The position numbers and the translations under genes are program-made. Shown piece after piece: positions 61,213 through 64,000 of a stretch of DNA of 64,000 nucleotides. The stretch comes from Pseudooceanicola marinus (GTDB lineage Bacteria; Pseudomonadota; Alphaproteobacteria; Rhodobacterales; Rhodobacteraceae). A model generated the notes under the pieces. It searched no databases and was not told where the DNA came from. It saw nothing but the letters and a program-made list of their open reading frames with translations. The stretch is from the NCBI RefSeq assembly GCF_020177265.1, contig NZ_JAIVMC010000001.1, positions 868,001 through 932,000 on the forward strand, in the 5' to 3' direction. Positions within the stretch are counted from its first letter, which is position 1. Each line of letters starts with the position of its first letter.

Positions 61213-62147
61213 TCCGCCGCCTCCTGCTTCGCCGCCTGCGCCTGCTGCCAGTCGTGGTAGGTCTGGCTCGCGCCCTTGACCTTCCATTCCAGCCGCCCGT
61301 TGCTGTTGCGGTCCAGCACGACCGCGGCCGCCGCCGAGGGGCTGGAGAAGGACCAGGGCTTGGCGAAGCGTAGCTTGCCGGTGCCCGGGGGCACCTCCTG
61401 CGGCACCAGCACGCCGTCGGCGATGAGCTTCTCCTTCAGACCGCCATAGCTCTGCTGGACATAGCCTGTGTCCTTCAGGGCCTCGGAGCCTTCCAGCACG
61501 ACGAACTCGCCATCCTCCTCCACCGCCGTGGCCGAGACCCCGCTCTTGTGCCGGATCTCGAATTGCACCTCGTCCGACACGGAGGGCGAGGTCGGGTTGG
61601 CCTTGGCGCTGACGGCCTTTGGCTGCGGCTTCAACATGTCGAGCCCGATTACCGGCAGGATGATCCGGAGGTTCGCCAGGAACTGCTCCATGTTGGCGAT
61701 GTCGGCCTCCGGCAGGCGCCGGCGGCCGATATCCGGGTTCGTGCCGTTGTCGAGCGTCACGCGCCCGGCCTTGGCCGTCTGCTCGATCAGCCGTGCCTCG
61801 AGGTATTCGGCATGGCCCTTCGACATGTCGTCGTCGCTGGTCGTGACGGTGATCGCCGTCTCCCAGAAATCGCGCTTCACTGAGCTCTGCTTGATCCGCT
61901 CGGCAACGGAATTGCCCGATCCGATGTAGACCCGGGTCGTCCCGGCCGCGACGGGATCGGGACCGGCGAGGATGTAGACGCCCGTGCGGTCCACCTCGTC
62001 CCGCGCCGTGAGGTCACCGAAGGCGGAGGCGCCGGAGACGAAGAGGAGCCCCGTCCAGCCGTGGATGGTCGCCTTGCGCAGGCCGGTGGGTTTGCCGTCG
62101 ACCAGGAAGAGCTGGATCGTGCGACCGTAGGTCTCGCCATTGGTCAT
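61209..62147 (-). CDS. GIY-YIG nuclease-like protein with DUF4357 domain
   Basis: A 312-residue protein inside the hsd operon. About 50-135: GIY-YIG fold (TGVYILAGPD; TRVYIGSGNSVAERIKQ; then LEARLIEQTAKAG with the catalytic Glu, and LDNGTNPD). The motif residues GVY, YIG, Arg, Glu and Asn all seem present. C-terminal about 250-305: DUF4357-type domain ending LEWKVKGASQTYHDW. It overlaps both hsdM (stop) and hsdS (start) by ATGA, so it is made in step with the RM complex. May be an accessory nuclease or an immunity factor; unproven. Confidence 0.85.
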   Translation of the reverse strand: MTNGETYGRTIQLFLVDGKPTGLRKATIHGWTGLLFVSGASAFGDLTARDEVDRTGVYILAGPDPVAAGTTRVYIGSGNSVAERIKQSSVKRDFWETAITVTTSDDDMSKGHAEYLEARLIEQTAKAGRVTLDNGTNPDIGRRRLPEADIANMEQFLANLRIILPVIGLDMLKPQPKAVSAKANPTSPSVSDEVQFEIRHKSGVSATAVEEDGEFVVLEGSEALKDTGYVQQSYGGLKEKLIADGVLVPQEVPPGTGKLRFAKPWSFSSPSAAAAVVLDRNSNGRLEWKVKGASQTYHDWQQAQAAKQEAAE

Positions 62148-63739
62148 TCGGCGGCCTCTTTCACGGTGCCGTCTCCGAGCATCTTCTCGAGCTCTTCGAG
62201 GCCGTCGAAGATGTCACGCTCCATCTCGCGCAGGCGCGACAGGATCTCGGCGGGCGGCTCGTGCTCGACCGCGTCGTGCTCGATCTCGCGGTATCGGTTG
62301 AGGCTGAGGTCGTAGCCTGCGGCGGCGATCTCGGCCTTCGGCACGACGAAACTGCGGGCCGTGCGGGGATTGTCCTTCTCCGCCCCCTCGCGCTCCTGCC
62401 ATCGGGCGAGCGCATCAGGAAGGTCGTTGAGCTTCGCCTCGTCCTCGGTCAACTCAGCCCAGGGGCCGATCTTGTCCTCAGGCACGAGCAGGTTGCGCTT
62501 GTCGTCGAGGCTGAGGCCGTCGGCGTGCATGTCGTAGAACCACACGCCGTCCGTGCCGCCGGAATCGGTGCGCTGGAAGAGCAGGATGGCGGTCGAGACC
62601 CCGGCATAGGGACGGAAGACGCCGGCCGGGAGCTTGACGACGCCCTGGAGCTGCTGATCCTCGACCAGCATGCGCCGCACCTCCTTGTGGGCCTTGTTCG
62701 AGCCGAAGAGGACGCCGTCGGGGACGACCACCGCCGCTCGGCCGCCACGCTTCAGGAGGCGCAGGAAGAGGGCCAGGAAAAGCAGCTCGGTCTTCCGGGT
62801 GTTGACGATGCGGGTGAGGTCCTTGGCCACCGCCTCAGCGTCCAGAGAGCCGGCGAAGGGCGGGTTGGCCAAGATCAGGGAATAGGCTTCGGCTTCGTCG
62901 CCGTGCTCCTGCGTGAGGCTGTCGCGGTAGACGATGGAGGCGTCTTCGAACCCGTGCAGGGCCATGTTCATCGCGCCGAGGCGGAGCATGGTGCCGTCGA
63001 AGTCGTGACCGTGGAACATGCCGGTCTCGATGTGGAGGCGGGAGTCGGGATCAGTCCAGGCATCGGGGTCGTGGCGACGCAGGTGTTCCGCAGCGCCGAC
63101 CAGGAACCCGGCCGTACCGCAGGCCGGATCGCAGATCACGTCATCCCGCCGAGGTTCGGTCATGGCGACCATGAGCTCGATGATATGGCGGGGCGTCCGG
63201 AACTGGCCGTTCTGGCCCGCCGCGGCCACCTTCGACAGCATGTATTCGTAGAGGTCGCCCTTGGTGTCCCGGCTCTTCATCGGCAGGTCCGAGACGAGAT
63301 CGACGACCTTGGCCAGGAGACGGCCCGTGGGGATCTCGTAGCGGGCGCTGGCCATGTGCTTGCGCAGAGGCGCGCCGTCGGACCCCAGACGACGGAGGAA
63401 GGGGATCAGGTGGTTCTCGGCCGCCTCCTGCATCTCCGCGGGCGGCAGGTTGGTGAACCTCGGCCAACGCAGGTCGGCCATGGAACGGCCGTCGGCGATC
63501 TTGTTGCCGGCGTCGTCGACGACGGGGATGCCGTCCGATTCGTCCGGGAACAGATCCCTCTCGATCTCCGTGCCGCGTGCCCGGGCCTGCCGTTCCGCGA
63601 GTGTCTGCGCGTCATCGAGACCCTTGAGGAAAAGCAGGAGGGTCAACTGCTCCATGACCGTCTGCGGGTTCGACAGCCCGCCCGTCCACATCGCGTTCCA
63701 GATCGCGTCGACCTTCGACCTCAGTTCACCGGTAATCAT
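62144..63739 (-). CDS. hsdM: Type I restriction DNA methyltransferase subunit HsdM
   Basis: A 531-residue N6-adenine methyltransferase. N-terminal HsdM_N helices (about 1-140, AIWNAMWTGGLSNPQTVMEQL in two parts; LLFLKGLDD), SAM motif I DPACGTAGFLVGA (about 198-210), catalytic motif NPPF in ILANPPFAGS (about 290-299), and a C-terminal tail. First gene of the operon; its start is the ATG of MITGELRSKVDAI. It protects host DNA and acts with HsdS for specificity. Confidence 0.94.
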   Translation of the reverse strand: MITGELRSKVDAIWNAMWTGGLSNPQTVMEQLTLLLFLKGLDDAQTLAERQARARGTEIERDLFPDESDGIPVVDDAGNKIADGRSMADLRWPRFTNLPPAEMQEAAENHLIPFLRRLGSDGAPLRKHMASARYEIPTGRLLAKVVDLVSDLPMKSRDTKGDLYEYMLSKVAAAGQNGQFRTPRHIIELMVAMTEPRRDDVICDPACGTAGFLVGAAEHLRRHDPDAWTDPDSRLHIETGMFHGHDFDGTMLRLGAMNMALHGFEDASIVYRDSLTQEHGDEAEAYSLILANPPFAGSLDAEAVAKDLTRIVNTRKTELLFLALFLRLLKRGGRAAVVVPDGVLFGSNKAHKEVRRMLVEDQQLQGVVKLPAGVFRPYAGVSTAILLFQRTDSGGTDGVWFYDMHADGLSLDDKRNLLVPEDKIGPWAELTEDEAKLNDLPDALARWQEREGAEKDNPRTARSFVVPKAEIAAAGYDLSLNRYREIEHDAVEHEPPAEILSRLREMERDIFDGLEELEKMLGDGTVKEAAE

Positions 63740-64000
63740 CTCTGCCCTCGCCGTTTTCGCCTATTCTGACTGGGATAACGCAGATCGTCCATGAGGGAAG
63801 CGCCGACCGACGCCTGCAGCGTGATCGGAAAATTCACTGGCTGTCGGCCGTCAAGCCGGGCTGTGCTGGGGCCTGCCAAAGCAATGGGTCAAAATGGGTG
63901 AAGTGAATATCTGCCTATGTGCCTAATTGCCTGCTTCGAAAATTCCTTTCCGTTTCTATTGCTTGCGGGAATTCGTGCACTGTTTTTGCAGGTTGGCGAT
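63740..64000. other. Upstream region of the hsd operon
   Basis: About 260 bp with falling GC content toward the window end. The minus-strand hsd promoter must lie here. I see no convincing -35/-10 pair or other gene; nothing else supported. Confidence 0.4.

Noticed and set aside
61275-61285. TTGACCTTCCA, identical to the CueR promoter core
   Set aside because: It lies inside the GIY-YIG coding region with no gene downstream on that strand and no dyad partner; most likely chance.
1-64000. tRNA, rRNA and CRISPR arrays
   Set aside because: None of the expected conserved sequences or regular repeat-spacer patterns was seen by eye; a dedicated search could still find a divergent tRNA fragment at an attachment site.

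Overview
High-GC DNA with gene families typical of Rhodobacterales, which points to an alphaproteobacterium of the Rhodobacteraceae/Paracoccaceae type. This is inferred from protein families and base composition only; no rRNA or housekeeping marker is present. I see no tRNA, rRNA or CRISPR array. The window reads as an accessory region (genomic island, plasmid or chromid), dominated by metal handling, site-specific recombinases and a type I restriction-modification system.

Layout. 1-12.1 kb: small stress and membrane genes (DUF6522, DUF305, DUF488, DUF2945, two Rnk/GreA-like proteins, an MscS channel, an AAA ATPase, an EamA transporter, a frameshifted GntR regulator, an HPP-CBS protein, a PACE efflux pump, 5-formyltetrahydrofolate cyclo-ligase, a TauE exporter, and a MerR regulator facing a CDF-like cation transporter). 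12.1-13.5 kb: non-coding DNA rich in repeats and hairpins. 13.5-24.4 kb: a recombinase-rich island holding a 765-aa protein of unknown function, an HWE-type histidine kinase, a CDF exporter facing a CmtR-like ArsR sensor, and a compact four-gene module of two putative DNA-binding proteins and two tyrosine recombinases.

24.5-54.4 kb: a large copper island. CueR, a CopA P-type ATPase and a CopZ chaperone handle cytosolic Cu(I). A minus-strand operon (35.1 to 29.4 kb) encodes an L,D-transpeptidase, four c-type cytochromes, a small His-rich periplasmic protein, a multicopper oxidase and a DsbA-like thiol protein. Facing it are a DUF2933 protein, a small lipoprotein and ScsB. A second minus-strand block (47.5 to 38.0 kb) runs from a two-component system through SHOCT, ccmF, ccmG, ccmH and ccmI to a CDF transporter, an ATC-hydrolase-like protein and an EamA transporter. 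Plus-strand genes from 47.6 kb encode a Met-rich EF-hand protein, DUF302, a pore-loop channel, a TVP38 protein, an APC permease and a second copper ATPase with a YHS domain. Four promoters share the CueR-type sequence TTGACCTTCCA, and two divergent regions share a 16-bp direct-repeat box that fits the local response regulator.

55.1-56.2 kb: a tyrosine integrase preceded by strong palindromes, probably marking an island edge. 56.6-63.7 kb: a type I RM operon (hsdM, a GIY-YIG/DUF4357 protein, hsdS, hsdR) transcribed leftward with ATGA overlaps.

How the parts could work together (inference): cytosolic Cu(I) is bound by CopZ and exported by the two ATPases, oxidised in the periplasm by the multicopper oxidase with electrons passed through the cytochromes, while ScsB and the DsbA-like protein keep thiols reduced and the extra ccmFGHI genes boost cytochrome c maturation under copper stress.
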